NCBI RefSeq assembly: GCF_000374185.1
Contig: NZ_KB910518.1
Span: 4,760,530-4,824,529 of the forward strand
Length of the DNA: 64,000 nucleotides
Reading direction: 5' to 3'
From: Paenibacillus sp. HW567
Lineage (GTDB): Bacteria > Bacillota > Bacilli > Paenibacillales > Paenibacillaceae
Positions 16,585 to 25,414 of the stretch are shown here, piece by piece. Under the pieces are notes generated by a model. That model did no database searches. It worked only from the letters and a program-made list of their open reading frames with translations, and was not told the origin of the DNA. Within the stretch, counting starts at the first letter, position 1. The number at the start of each line of letters is the position of its first letter. Made by a program: the position numbers and the translations under genes.

Positions 16585-17060
16585 GCACAACCCGGGTTAC
16601 ACAGAAGCAGCCGGTGTCAGGGAGAGCTGCAGTCCAGCGGGACAAGTTCTAACCCAGGCAGCATGAATTTCTATTGCATTTTCTGCAGCAGATGATCTCT
16701 AATTCAAACAGAAGGCGGATTCTACTGCACTCTATACATTAGAATCTATTGAAAAATGTACTTTTGATCCGAAATCCGGAAAACTATTGCACGAAATACA
16801 GCAGATTGCGTCTCGTTGGAAATTAAGGAGCAATCTATCCTGAAATAACGATGTCCGAACAGAGGACATTGTTATGGAAGCCAAATTGAGGGTCTTCTAT
16901 GAACTCTCATCGTCTGAAGTGCCGCGAACGAGCGGCATGGATGTCTACTGTATAAAGTACAATCACAGCGCAGAAAGGGCTAGCCGCGCTGTCTTCAATA
17001 TTAGACGGCCGCCATATCTGTGCAAAATAGTCTCTGATTCAGCCGCGGTGTTCTGGCGTG
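16585..17060. repeat. 476-bp convergent gap with phased palindromes (second family) and a hairpin element
   Basis: Palindromes with core TGYA-N5-TRCA are centred at about 16681, 16732, 16794 and 16955, giving spacings of 51, 62 and 161 bp. A hairpin-rich element at 16833-16945 sits inside the last interval and has a second copy near 58.0-58.1 kb. The region lies between the 3' ends of the Btr-like gene (plus) and the fucosidase gene (minus). No gene is supported. Confidence 0.65.
16833..16945. repeat. hairpin-rich element, copy 1 (copy 2 at 58014-58144)
   Basis: The element begins AATCTATCC. It contains a 12-bp hairpin (ATAACGATGTCC with GGACATTGTTAT, one G-U), a CTTC...GAAG stem and a TGCCGC/GCGGCA hairpin, and runs into a TCTACTGTA palindrome. 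Copy 2 is nearly identical but has 17 extra bases between two GAAGCC direct repeats. The small ORF through copy 1 is broken in copy 2, so it is not conserved coding sequence. Confidence 0.65.
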
Positions 17061-18575
17061 TTATCTGGCCATTTCAACAACAGCATATTCAATCCGCAGC
17101 ACGGAGATGCCGCGCTCCCGTACGCTGTCCGGCAACTGCACAATCAGCCCTTCACCTTCACGGCTCCACTTCAGCTCTCCGGTGCTGCCCAGCAGCTCCA
17201 CCTTCAGAATTTCACCCGCAAGCAGCTTCGAGCGGCTGCCCAAGGTTTCGATCACAGAGGTTCCGTTCTCCGGCCACCCCATAATAGCCGCGTAGAGCAG
17301 TTGCTCCCCCCGGGCAGTGAAGCGCACATCCTGCGGGGTGAACGGGCTGCGCTTCGTATCGTTGAACGTACCGCTGACCACCCGGGTCGGCCCCTCGCCG
17401 TATACCTTCCATGGGCGGGTGCCGTAAATCGCTTCACCGTTAACCGCCAGCCAATCTCCCACCTCCAGCAGCAGCCGCTGCTCCTCTTCGGGAATCGTAC
17501 CGTCTGCGCGCGGCCCGACATTCAGCAGCAGCACGCCATTTTTGCTGACGATGTCCACCAGATCACCCAGAATCGCTCCCGAGGTTTTGTATTTGTGGTC
17601 AGCAATATGGCACCAGGCGGTTTCCCCGACGGAGGTACAGGTCTGCCACAGCGCCGGATGGATGTCTGCCAGTTGTCCGCGTTCCATGTCATATACGGCA
17701 GTCCCTTCTGCAAAGGCATCGAACTTGTAGTTGATGACTGCCCCCTGGCCCCATTCGGCGGCCTTATTGTAGTAGTACGCGGCCAGCTTTTGCAGATAGG
17801 GCTTAAATACGGGCTGTTCAATCCACCAGTCAAAATAGACCAGTTGCGGGCCATAACGGTCAATCAGGTCGCAGGTACGGACCAGCCAATCATCGAGAAA
17901 CTCCTCATTCGGCGGCAGAATCGGCAGCGGGTACGCCGGATCGCCATAGCAAGGCTGCGCCGGACCGTACAGGCCGGCATATTTGGGGTCCTGCACATCG
18001 GAAGGAAGCTGACGGCCGCCATTGTAATACCACCAATTCTCTGCGCGATGGCTCGATACCCCAAAGGTCATATAGTGGCGCCGGACGGCCTCGCCCAGTT
18101 CACCGATCACATCCCTTTGGGGACCCATTTGGGCAGCGGTCCATTCCGAATAGGGACAATCATACATGGCGAAGCCGTCATGATGCTCGGCGACAGGCAC
18201 CACAAATGCAGCACCCGCCCGTTTGAACAAGGCCGCCCATTCCTCGGCATCGAATTTCTCCGCCGTGAACCGGGGGATGAAATCCTTATAGCCGAATTCG
18301 TCCGGGGGCCCGTAGGTTCTAAGATGATGCTCATACACCTCGGTACCTTCTCTATACATATTGCGCGCGTACCACTCTGTCCCGAAGGCGGGCACGGAAT
18401 AGACTCCCCAGTGGATAAAAATCCCGAATTTTGCATCCTCGTACCACCGGGGAACGGAATAGGCGCCCAGCGACTCCCAATTGGCCTGGAACGGCCCGTT
18501 GTCCACAGTGTTTTGGATCTCCAGCTTCTTCTCCTTGCGCAATTCATGCAGCTTTGACTTTGACACGATGCTCAC
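17061..18575 (-). CDS. GH29 alpha-L-fucosidase, intracellular
   Basis: The 504-residue protein has the GH29 pattern: WYEDAKFGIFIHWGVYSVPA near the N-terminus, VAEHHDGFAMYD (His131-His132), and the strand-4 segment LVYFDWW with the likely nucleophile Asp249. A C-terminal beta domain follows (NVGPRADGTIPEEE, then TWN-type repeats). It removes alpha-L-fucose from glycans by a retaining mechanism. No signal peptide is present, so it acts on imported oligosaccharide. The start is GTG at 18575 overlapping the cutC stop, or GTG at 18566, which is better spaced from AGAGGTG. It is the last gene of the importer-nanE-ROK-cutC operon. Confidence 0.9.
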   Translation of the reverse strand: MSIVSKSKLHELRKEKKLEIQNTVDNGPFQANWESLGAYSVPRWYEDAKFGIFIHWGVYSVPAFGTEWYARNMYREGTEVYEHHLRTYGPPDEFGYKDFIPRFTAEKFDAEEWAALFKRAGAAFVVPVAEHHDGFAMYDCPYSEWTAAQMGPQRDVIGELGEAVRRHYMTFGVSSHRAENWWYYNGGRQLPSDVQDPKYAGLYGPAQPCYGDPAYPLPILPPNEEFLDDWLVRTCDLIDRYGPQLVYFDWWIEQPVFKPYLQKLAAYYYNKAAEWGQGAVINYKFDAFAEGTAVYDMERGQLADIHPALWQTCTSVGETAWCHIADHKYKTSGAILGDLVDIVSKNGVLLLNVGPRADGTIPEEEQRLLLEVGDWLAVNGEAIYGTRPWKVYGEGPTRVVSGTFNDTKRSPFTPQDVRFTARGEQLLYAAIMGWPENGTSVIETLGSRSKLLAGEILKVELLGSTGELKWSREGEGLIVQLPDSVRERGISVLRIEYAVVEMAR

Positions 18576-19267
18576 CTCTTCCCTGAATTCAGAATACTGC
18601 GGATTACCTGCAGCCTTGCCGGATCAATGGGCTTCAGCGGGTTTCCGTCTTCCCTGACAGCGGAGCCGAAGTGCACCCGGCTTACGGAGGTACGTGTAAT
18701 GAAATCACTTAATCCCTCTGCGGTTAAGCCACTGCCCGCAAGAATATTGACGGAGGAAATGGAGGACAGCCGCTCAAGATCAGCGATCCGCTCAGCACCC
18801 TCCGGTGCGGTATTGTGCCCGCCGGAGGTCAGAATATCGGTAATCTGCGGGTAACGCGAGACTGTCTCCAGTGCCGCAAGCTGATCGGCAGCCTCGTCAA
18901 AGGCGCGGTGAAACGTAACCTCAAGCCCATCCGCCGCCTGCAGTAGACGCTTAAGCAGCTCTTCGTCAACTGTCCCGTCCGGACGGAGCATCCCCATAAC
19001 AAGGGATAATCCGCCTATGCCGGCAATATGGCGGATGTCCCGCAGCATCGTCTTAGCGTCGGCCTCATCGTAACGGAATGAGCGGGCATGCGGCCGCACC
19101 ATCACTCTTACCGGAATGCCGACTGCTTCCCGCACCCCTTCAATCAGCCCGAGGCTGGGCGTAAGTCCGCCCTCACGGATGGCGGTAATCAGCTCGATCC
19201 GGTCCGCTCCGTAACCCTCGGCAATGACAGCGTCAGCCACCGTTGTTGCTATGACCTCCAGCAGCAT
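18572..19267 (-). CDS. cutC: CutC family TIM-barrel protein
   Basis: At 231 residues, the protein matches CutC in length and motifs: LLEVIATTVADA at the start, GADRIELI, GLTPS, VRVMVRPH, FHRAFDEA, ILTSGG and NILAGSGL. CutC was named for copper homeostasis in E. coli, but its biochemical role is unresolved and many homologues sit in sugar operons. Here it lies between a ROK kinase (3-base gap) and a fucosidase (4-base overlap), which argues for a sugar-related function rather than copper handling. The ATG is preceded by AGGAGG. No secretion signal is present. Confidence 0.85.
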   Translation of the reverse strand: MLLEVIATTVADAVIAEGYGADRIELITAIREGGLTPSLGLIEGVREAVGIPVRVMVRPHARSFRYDEADAKTMLRDIRHIAGIGGLSLVMGMLRPDGTVDEELLKRLLQAADGLEVTFHRAFDEAADQLAALETVSRYPQITDILTSGGHNTAPEGAERIADLERLSSISSVNILAGSGLTAEGLSDFITRTSVSRVHFGSAVREDGNPLKPIDPARLQVIRSILNSGKR

Positions 19268-19270
19268 CTT

Positions 19271-20167
19271 CTACTTCCTCCTCATCATGATCGTCCGTGC
19301 CGCACCTATCATCCCGGCTTCATTGCCCAGCCTGGCAGGCAGCACGTTGAAGGACAACGGTGACGTTTCAGCCAATCTCTCCATCCAGACTGCCCACCAT
19401 AACGGGTGGGATTCAGCAACGCCCCCGCCAAGGATAATGGCCCCCGGATCTAAAAACGACTGGATATTATGCATCGTCAAACTCAAATCGTTCAGATACA
19501 CATCCATAACCGCAGCCGCCCGCTGGTCGCCTGCGGCAAAGGCCGCCAGCAGCTTACGGCTGTCCCAGCTTCCGTCCGCACCGGCCGCCAGACGGTTCAG
19601 CGCGCGGCCGGACAAATAATGCTCGATGCAGCCCCTCTGGCCGCAGCTACAGGGAATCCCGCCCGGGTACAGCACCATATGTCCGAATTCACCGGCTGCA
19701 CCCTGCTTGCCGGAAATCGGCTCCTCCCGGTGAACGAGCGCTCCGCCTACGCCTGTACCCAGTGTCAGCATCGCGTAATCCGCAAGCCCCGAAGCTGCGC
19801 CCAGCCAGCCTTCGCCCAGCGCAGCGGCGTTCGCATCGTTTAGCACGGCGGCAGGAAGCCCGAACCCGGCTTCAATCTCCGCTGCCAGCCGCATACCGGT
19901 CCAGCCGGGAAGATTGTCAGTCGCGTACAGCACCACCCCTTCCTCCGGGTCCACCCGTCCGGCAGTACCGATGCCGATGCCGCCTACCTCCGGCCCCTCT
20001 GCCATCAGCTCAGCAATGATGCCCTTCAGGGCATGCAGAATGCCGTTCGCACCTTCGCTGACGGGGGTAGGCGTACTCCGGCGGGCGGCTATGCCGCCGT
20101 CCTCACCGATCAATGCAGCCTTAATGCCCGTTCCGCCAATGTCGGCGCCAATATAATACCGGCTCAT
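19271..20167 (-). CDS. ROK family sugar kinase, probable N-acetylmannosamine kinase
   Basis: The start is the ATG at 20167 (MSRYYIGADIGG), which overlaps the nanE stop as ATGA; a longer frame to 20236 lies inside nanE and is not used. The protein has the ROK phosphate-1 motif DIGGTGIKAAL, the GEFGHM segment with the catalytic-site histidine, and the zinc motif CSCGQRGCIE. At 298 residues it has the usual length. ROK kinases phosphorylate glucose, ManNAc, GlcNAc or related sugars. The direct coupling to NanE makes ManNAc the likeliest substrate (NanK role), but specificity is inferred from context only. Confidence 0.85.
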   Translation of the reverse strand: MSRYYIGADIGGTGIKAALIGEDGGIAARRSTPTPVSEGANGILHALKGIIAELMAEGPEVGGIGIGTAGRVDPEEGVVLYATDNLPGWTGMRLAAEIEAGFGLPAAVLNDANAAALGEGWLGAASGLADYAMLTLGTGVGGALVHREEPISGKQGAAGEFGHMVLYPGGIPCSCGQRGCIEHYLSGRALNRLAAGADGSWDSRKLLAAFAAGDQRAAAVMDVYLNDLSLTMHNIQSFLDPGAIILGGGVAESHPLWWAVWMERLAETSPLSFNVLPARLGNEAGMIGAARTIMMRRK

Positions 20168-20880
20168 CGTTCGGTCTCTCCGGCTTCCCGGGAACCCGTA
20201 TGCCGCATCGCCTGTACATAGCGGGCAGCAATCCACTGCGGCCGGGTGATGGCCGAGCCGACCACAACAAACGCTGCTCCCAGCCGCAGTGCCTCAGCCG
20301 CCTGCTCAGGACGGGAAATTCCTCCCTCGGCAACAACGGGCACATCCAGCACAGCAGCCAGCCGCTCCAGCAGAGCAAGATTCGGCAGCGGCGTTCCTGC
20401 CGTTTCGCGGGTGTAGCCGCACAGCGTGGTCGAGACGTAGTCTGCTCCCCACTCCGCTGCCAGCACCCCCTCCTCAAAGGTGGCAATGTCCGCCATCACG
20501 GCGGCTCCGGCGCGCTTCAGTCCGGCGATGGTTTCGGCAAGTGAACGCCCGTCCGGACGGGGACGGCCCGTGCCGTCAACCGCCACAATATCCGCTCCGG
20601 CCGCATGTATGGCCAGCGCATCCTCAAGCGTTGGCGTAATGTAAACCCCGCTGTTCTCATGCTGTATTTTTACCAGTCCGATCAGCGGCAGGCCCACAGC
20701 CTCCTTAATGGCCCGGATATCCTCCAGCCCGCCAGCCCGGATGCCCGCCGCTCCGGCTTCCTTCGCTGCCATAGCCATAGCCATCATATGATGGCTTCCA
20801 TACAGCGGCTCATCCGGCAGCGCCTGGCAGGAAACCACTAACCCTTGATAGGGAATTATGCGCTCCGCTTCCTTGTTCAT
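20164..20880 (-). CDS. nanE: N-acetylmannosamine-6-phosphate 2-epimerase
   Basis: The 238-residue TIM barrel carries the NanE signatures: GLVVSCQALPDEPLY at the start, GAAGIRAGG, GLVKIQHE, ITPTLEDA, ADIVAVDGTGRPRPDG, MADIATFEEG, GADYVSTTLCGYT and VVAEGGISRPEQA. It converts ManNAc-6-P to GlcNAc-6-P, feeding amino-sugar catabolism in the cytoplasm. It follows the permease genes by 32 bases and overlaps the ROK kinase gene by four. No sialate lyase (nanA) is present in the window, so ManNAc may be taken up directly or the lyase may lie elsewhere. Confidence 0.93.
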   Translation of the reverse strand: MNKEAERIIPYQGLVVSCQALPDEPLYGSHHMMAMAMAAKEAGAAGIRAGGLEDIRAIKEAVGLPLIGLVKIQHENSGVYITPTLEDALAIHAAGADIVAVDGTGRPRPDGRSLAETIAGLKRAGAAVMADIATFEEGVLAAEWGADYVSTTLCGYTRETAGTPLPNLALLERLAAVLDVPVVAEGGISRPEQAAEALRLGAAFVVVGSAITRPQWIAARYVQAMRHTGSREAGETER

Positions 20881-20912
20881 CCACTTTTCACCTCTTATAT
20901 ATGCTCAGCCTT

Positions 20913-21731
20913 CTATCCTTTGACAGCGCCGCCTACCAGGCCTTTGATAATAAAACGCTGCACGAACAAGTACAGAATGATAATCGGCAGGGCCACAAGC
21001 GCGGCTCCGGCGAACATTTGCGGCCAGTTCGTATTGTATTGGCTTTTGAAGGCCATAAGACCGACAGGCAGGGTCCGCATTTCCGGCGATGACAAGTAGA
21101 CCAGCGGATTGAAGAAGTCATTCCAGGAATTGATCGCCACCACAATAATGCAGGTTGCCGTAATCGGCAGTGTCAGCGGGAAAATAATCCGGATAAACGT
21201 CCGCCAGGGTCCGCAGCCATCAACCAGCGCAGCCTCTTCGATCTCGCTTGGCACAGTCTTGAAGAAATTCACATAGAGAAAGATCGGCAGGGCCAGCCCG
21301 GAGGCAATCTGGATCAGGGACAGTCCGATATGCGTGTTCAGCAGATGAACCTGCCTCAGGACCAGAAAAGCCGGAATTGTTCCGGAAAAAGCCGGAAGGA
21401 TGAGTCCCATCAGGAAAAAGGTCGACATCGCCTCCGATTTGTAGCGTTTACCGTGATGCAGGCCGTATGCGGCCAGCACCGAGACACCGATCGCAGCAGC
21501 GGTGGTCATCACCAGCACCAGGATGCTGTTCCCGAAATACGGCAGCAGATTCCCGGTGCGGAAGGCTTCTGTGTAATTGCTCCACTGCGGGTCCTTCGGA
21601 AGACTGAGCGGATTAATCGTTGATGGCGTCTGCAGCGAGACAGAGACCAGAACAGCCATAGGCACAAGCACGATGATGAGCGCGATAATCAGCACGGTGT
21701 AGATTGAGGTTTTCTGCAGTGTAGTTGTCAA
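20913..21731 (-). CDS. ABC sugar importer permease (MalG type)
   Basis: This 272-residue inner-membrane protein has about six transmembrane segments and the MalG-type EAA loop EEAALVDGCGPWRTFIRIIFPL near residue 180. The N-terminal segment LVPMAVLVSVSLQ and the C-terminal FVQRFIIKGLVGGAVKG are typical of carbohydrate-uptake family 1 permeases. The start is TTG at 21731, overlapping the stop of the upstream permease gene and preceded by GGAGG. It forms a heterodimer with the MalF-type partner. No ATPase gene is present in the operon, so a shared MsmX-type ATPase must serve it. Confidence 0.9.
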   Translation of the reverse strand: MTTTLQKTSIYTVLIIALIIVLVPMAVLVSVSLQTPSTINPLSLPKDPQWSNYTEAFRTGNLLPYFGNSILVLVMTTAAAIGVSVLAAYGLHHGKRYKSEAMSTFFLMGLILPAFSGTIPAFLVLRQVHLLNTHIGLSLIQIASGLALPIFLYVNFFKTVPSEIEEAALVDGCGPWRTFIRIIFPLTLPITATCIIVVAINSWNDFFNPLVYLSSPEMRTLPVGLMAFKSQYNTNWPQMFAGAALVALPIIILYLFVQRFIIKGLVGGAVKG

Positions 21732-22609
21732 TTCGCCACCTCCAGACGGCTGAGCAGCTTAATCTGTACGAAGGTTACCGCAAGAATCATCACCGACAGA
21801 ATCATCGCCATCGCGGTGCCATAGCCCATTTGCGAGGTTTTGAAGGCATACTGGTAGATCATAATGCCGAAGGTCTGCGTGGAGTTCGCCGGCCCGCCTT
21901 GCGTCATGATGAAGACATGCTCGAACATTTTCATACAGCCGATTACCGATAGAACGGTGTTCACAATAATCGAAGGGATCAGCAGCGGCAGAGTCACTCT
22001 CCAGAACTTATTCCACGGACCTGCTCCGTCAATGCTCGAAGCCTCATATATTTCACCCGATACGGATTGTAGTCCAGCCAAATAAATCATCATCGAGTAG
22101 CCTGTATACTGCCAGACCATCACGAGTGCAATCGCATAAATGGCCAGCTTGGGATCACCAAGCCAGTCCAGTCCTGCCAGGCCATCCAGCCCGACTGCGG
22201 CAAAAAACTTCGGCAGAAACCCGACCATCGGCGCGTACATATAGCTCCACACGTACCCGATAACGACGGTGTTCAGAATAACAGGGAAGAAAATAATCGC
22301 CCGCATCCACACAATGCCTTTCAGCTTCTGGTCCAGCAGCACGGCCAGCAGGATGGAAGCGGTATGCTGCAGCACAATGACCACGGCAGAGAGAATCGCC
22401 ATATTCTTCAGTGCGGTCAGCAGCAGCGGATCACGGAAAGCCTCGCGGAAGTTCTCCAGCCCGACCCAGTCGGCCTTGAACGAGAACCCGTTCCAATCGG
22501 TGAAGCCATAATACAAGCCGCTGAAGATCGGTCCGGCAAAAAACAGCAGATAGATCAGCAGCGCCGGTGCAATAAACAGCACATAATTGCGGAAATTCAT
22601 AAATTTCAT
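21728..22609 (-). CDS. ABC sugar importer permease (MalF type)
   Basis: The 293-residue membrane protein has six predicted transmembrane segments and the EAA loop EASSIDGAGPWNKFWRVTLPLL. It opens with LFIAPALLIYLLFFAGPIF, as in most Paenibacillus sugar permeases. The ATG follows GGAGG. The coding sequence overlaps the MalG-type gene by four bases. A terminator-like hairpin lies between it and the binding-protein gene upstream, which would make permease levels lower than binding-protein levels, a usual ratio for such importers. Confidence 0.9.
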   Translation of the reverse strand: MKFMNFRNYVLFIAPALLIYLLFFAGPIFSGLYYGFTDWNGFSFKADWVGLENFREAFRDPLLLTALKNMAILSAVVIVLQHTASILLAVLLDQKLKGIVWMRAIIFFPVILNTVVIGYVWSYMYAPMVGFLPKFFAAVGLDGLAGLDWLGDPKLAIYAIALVMVWQYTGYSMMIYLAGLQSVSGEIYEASSIDGAGPWNKFWRVTLPLLIPSIIVNTVLSVIGCMKMFEHVFIMTQGGPANSTQTFGIMIYQYAFKTSQMGYGTAMAMILSVMILAVTFVQIKLLSRLEVAN

Positions 22610-22641
22610 GGTTTGCCTCCATCCGTACCCCCAATTTGGGT

Positions 22642-22708
22642 AAAAAAAAGAAACCTAAGCGAAAGACAGCGTCATTCTTTTTCTGAGCTTTCGCTTTTTA
22701 GCGGTTTC
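22642..22708 (-). terminator. partial terminator between binding protein and permease genes
   Basis: On the minus strand GAAACC...AGCGAAAG pairs with CTTTCGCT...GGTTTC, followed by eight T. It stands 33 bases after the binding-protein stop and 32 bases before the permease start. Being inside the operon, it probably lets only part of the transcripts continue. Confidence 0.7.
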
Positions 22709-22741
22709 TATTTGAGTCCATTGCCAGCTTGCGCATAAGTG

Positions 22742-24031
22742 TTAAATATCCTTATCCTGCGCTGTCTGCATTTGCTCCAGCAGTTTGGCCGTATCCACGT
22801 CCTGCTTCAGCAGAATCTGCTGGAAGATCGGGAACATTACCGGCTCGATGGAGGAAGTCATGCTCGGGAAGATTTGCGCTTCACTGGCGTCGATCAGCGG
22901 CTGGAGGGAAGCTGCCAGCGGACTGTAGGTTTCTGAGGTTCCGCCTTTTACCGTTACCGCCTGCTTCGTTTCATCCGACCAGATCTTCGCCATTTCCGGA
23001 TCAGCCACGAATTCCATGAACAGCTTGATCTCTTCCTGGTGCTTGCTCCACGAGACGCCAACCAGCAGGTTGTCGGAGACAAGGTTCGTTACCAGCGGCT
23101 GGTCGCCACGGTTAACCGGGATCGGAAAGGCGCCAAGTTCGAAGGCGGAGAAGTCTGCATCAAAGTTTTCGCTGTAGCCCCACTCGCCCATCGGCCACAT
23201 AGCCGCCTTGCCTTCTTTGAAGACCTGTGCGACCTGGTCATAGCTGAGGCCGACGGAATTTTCCAGCAGATAGCCCTTATCCGAAAGCTCCTTCATACCG
23301 TCGAAATAGCCCTTAAATTCAGGATCGGTCCACTTCTTATTGCCGCTTGCCAGTTGTGCGAAGACATCCGGATTATCATGCTGATACAAACCGAACTGGG
23401 AGGTTGTAATGAACTGTGTCGCCCAGCCGTCCTTGCTGCCGATGACCATAGGTGCAGTACCGCTGGCTTTGATCTTTTCACTCACATCCATCAGCTCTTC
23501 CCAATTGGTAGGGATCGCAAGACCGAGGGAATCAAACAGGGTTTTGTTATAGAACATGACAATCGGCTGGCTGTTATATGGAACGCCATAGGTTTTGCCG
23601 TCCACTGTACCGAGCTTCACCGCTGCTTCGAGGTAGTTGCTGAGCCAAGGGCTGCCGGTAATGTCCATCAGCACATTCTCCTTGGAGAATTCAGCCACCT
23701 GGTTGGGAAACAGCCAGAGCATATCCATATCTGCCTGGGAAACAATCCGGGTGCGGATGATTTCGCGGAATTGATCATATACCTTGTCATGCTCTATCGT
23801 GATGTACGGGTATTTCTCCTGGAATTTATCAACTACAGTCTGGCTGATCGGATTCCATGTTGTCAGCTTCAGCACCACCGGCTCCTTCTCGCCCGCCGCT
23901 GCATTGCCGCCTGAACTAGCTGCACCGGAATTGTTAGTCGTCGCCGCGTTATTGCTGCCGCAGCCTGCTAGAATGATCAATAATCCAAGACACAATACCG
24001 ACAACCACCAGAACCCGCCTTTTCTTCTCAT
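22742..24031 (-). CDS. ABC sugar-binding lipoprotein
   Basis: The 429-residue protein has a lipoprotein signal (LLIILAGC, lipidated Cys at residue 24) followed by an Asn/Ala/Gly linker. The mature part is a cluster-1 extracellular solute-binding protein (VVLKLTTWNP, then YGVPYNSQPIVMFYNKTLFDSLG and AAMWPMGEWGY), the type that binds oligosaccharides. The ATG at 24031 follows GGGAGG. It is the first gene after the YesN-type regulator and begins the operon importer-nanE-ROK-cutC-fucosidase. Its ligand is unknown; the operon suggests a fucosylated or ManNAc-containing glycan. Confidence 0.9.
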   Translation of the reverse strand: MRRKGGFWWLSVLCLGLLIILAGCGSNNAATTNNSGAASSGGNAAAGEKEPVVLKLTTWNPISQTVVDKFQEKYPYITIEHDKVYDQFREIIRTRIVSQADMDMLWLFPNQVAEFSKENVLMDITGSPWLSNYLEAAVKLGTVDGKTYGVPYNSQPIVMFYNKTLFDSLGLAIPTNWEELMDVSEKIKASGTAPMVIGSKDGWATQFITTSQFGLYQHDNPDVFAQLASGNKKWTDPEFKGYFDGMKELSDKGYLLENSVGLSYDQVAQVFKEGKAAMWPMGEWGYSENFDADFSAFELGAFPIPVNRGDQPLVTNLVSDNLLVGVSWSKHQEEIKLFMEFVADPEMAKIWSDETKQAVTVKGGTSETYSPLAASLQPLIDASEAQIFPSMTSSIEPVMFPIFQQILLKQDVDTAKLLEQMQTAQDKDI

Positions 24032-24226
24032 ATGTTAGCCTCCCTGACATAAAGTGAATTCCTCCAGTTCATCGTACCTTTTATGTGTGAGGTAAACTAC
24101 CAGTGTAATTTGCTGCTTTGCAGCTATTAATTGCTTAATTTAATGCCTCCCTCTACTCACTGAGCCAATAACTAGACGAAATCTGCTTTCTGCATAACTT
24201 TTTTTGCTTTTCCGTACGAATTTGTT

Positions 24227-25414
24227 CTATTGATTGCGGAATTCAAGCGGTGTCACCCCTGTGTCATCTTTGAACAATTTGCTGAAATAATGCGGGTTGG
24301 CGTAACCCAGCTCCTCTGCCACCTCGTATACCTTGCGGTTGCTGTCCCGCAGCAGCTTGCGGGCCAGCAGCATTTTTTTGGCGGTCACATACTCGTTGAA
24401 ATGCTGCCCGGTCTCCTTGAGGAACAGGCGGCTCAGATGGCTGACGCTGACATGAATCTGCTCTGCTGTACGAGCCAGGGTTACATCCTCCAGCAGATGC
24501 TCGTCAATATAGGCTGTAGCCAGACGGATAATTCCGCTTAGCTTCCCGCCGCCCACCAGTTCACCGGACGCAGCCCCCCTGTAAGCCTCCAGCAGCTCTT
24601 CTGCCTTGCGGTGGACCCTGCTGTACGAGTAAGCCAGACGGATTCCGAGCATCTTGAACAAGCTCTGCTCCAGTTGGCCCAAATACGCCTGCATTGCCCC
24701 GGCCTCCGCCTTCCCTCCGTCCAGCGGCAGCAGCCACACCAGCTCTTGATGCTCACGGCTGAGCAGAATCCCGCCCCACTCCCGGGAGGTGTACTCCTCC
24801 AAAAAATAACGGAAGGACATAAAGCGGGCCAATGTGGTCTGCGGCTCCGCCGCCCCGTTATCCGCCATACGCAGCACCGCCAACTGATACCCCTGCCCAT
24901 AGATGGCTTCAAGTCCCAAACGCTGCCAGCGTTCAGCCCAGTCTGGCGGCAGCTCCGCCGCCGCCAGCAGCAGTTGCACAAATTGGTCGCGGTCCTTGTC
25001 CGTATGCCCTTGCGGAACAGCTTCCTGATGAAACTGCTCCAGCGCCGCCACCGCTTTCTTCAAGGCGGCAGCAATCTCTTCGGCGTCCATCGTCGGCTTA
25101 TGCAGATAATCGACCACACCAATGCGGACAGCTTCTTTGACATAAGGAAAATCCTCAAAGCTGCTGAAGAAGATGATCTGCACCCCGCCGTACTGCTCCT
25201 TAATTCTGCGCGCCAGCTCCAGTCCGTCCATTCCGGGCATGCGGATATCCGTCAATACGATATGAATGTCCTCCCGGTCCAGCGCCTTGAGCGCCTCCTG
25301 GCCATTGGCCGCCTCGGCCTTCCAGTTGATCCCCAGTCTGTCCCAATCCAGCATATACCGCAGCCCCAGCCTCACAATTGTCTCATCTTCCACCACAAGC
25401 AGATTCCACATCAC
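24227..25414 (-). CDS. YesN-type response regulator with AraC output domain
   Basis: The receiver domain (1-120) has VVEDE, the phospho-acceptor Asp near residue 56 in LTDIRMPGMDG, and the conserved KP in YLHKPT. The C-terminal ~100 residues form an AraC helix-turn-helix (VTLARTAEQIHVSVSHLSRLF, YEVAEELGYANPHYFSKLFK). The middle ~170 residues are of the variable YesN type. The start is GTG at 25414 overlapping the sensor stop, or the ATG at 25411; GGAGG lies upstream. It should activate the ABC importer operon that begins 195 bases downstream in response to the sugar sensed by the upstream kinase. Confidence 0.9.
   Translation of the reverse strand: MMWNLLVVEDETIVRLGLRYMLDWDRLGINWKAEAANGQEALKALDREDIHIVLTDIRMPGMDGLELARRIKEQYGGVQIIFFSSFEDFPYVKEAVRIGVVDYLHKPTMDAEEIAAALKKAVAALEQFHQEAVPQGHTDKDRDQFVQLLLAAAELPPDWAERWQRLGLEAIYGQGYQLAVLRMADNGAAEPQTTLARFMSFRYFLEEYTSREWGGILLSREHQELVWLLPLDGGKAEAGAMQAYLGQLEQSLFKMLGIRLAYSYSRVHRKAEELLEAYRGAASGELVGGGKLSGIIRLATAYIDEHLLEDVTLARTAEQIHVSVSHLSRLFLKETGQHFNEYVTAKKMLLARKLLRDSNRKVYEVAEELGYANPHYFSKLFKDDTGVTPLEFRNQ

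Noticed and set aside
16874..17284. Plus-strand ORF beginning in the hairpin element
   Set aside because: Its start falls in the element and the frame stops early in the second copy at 58 kb, so the coding frame is not conserved; the rest is antisense to the fucosidase gene.
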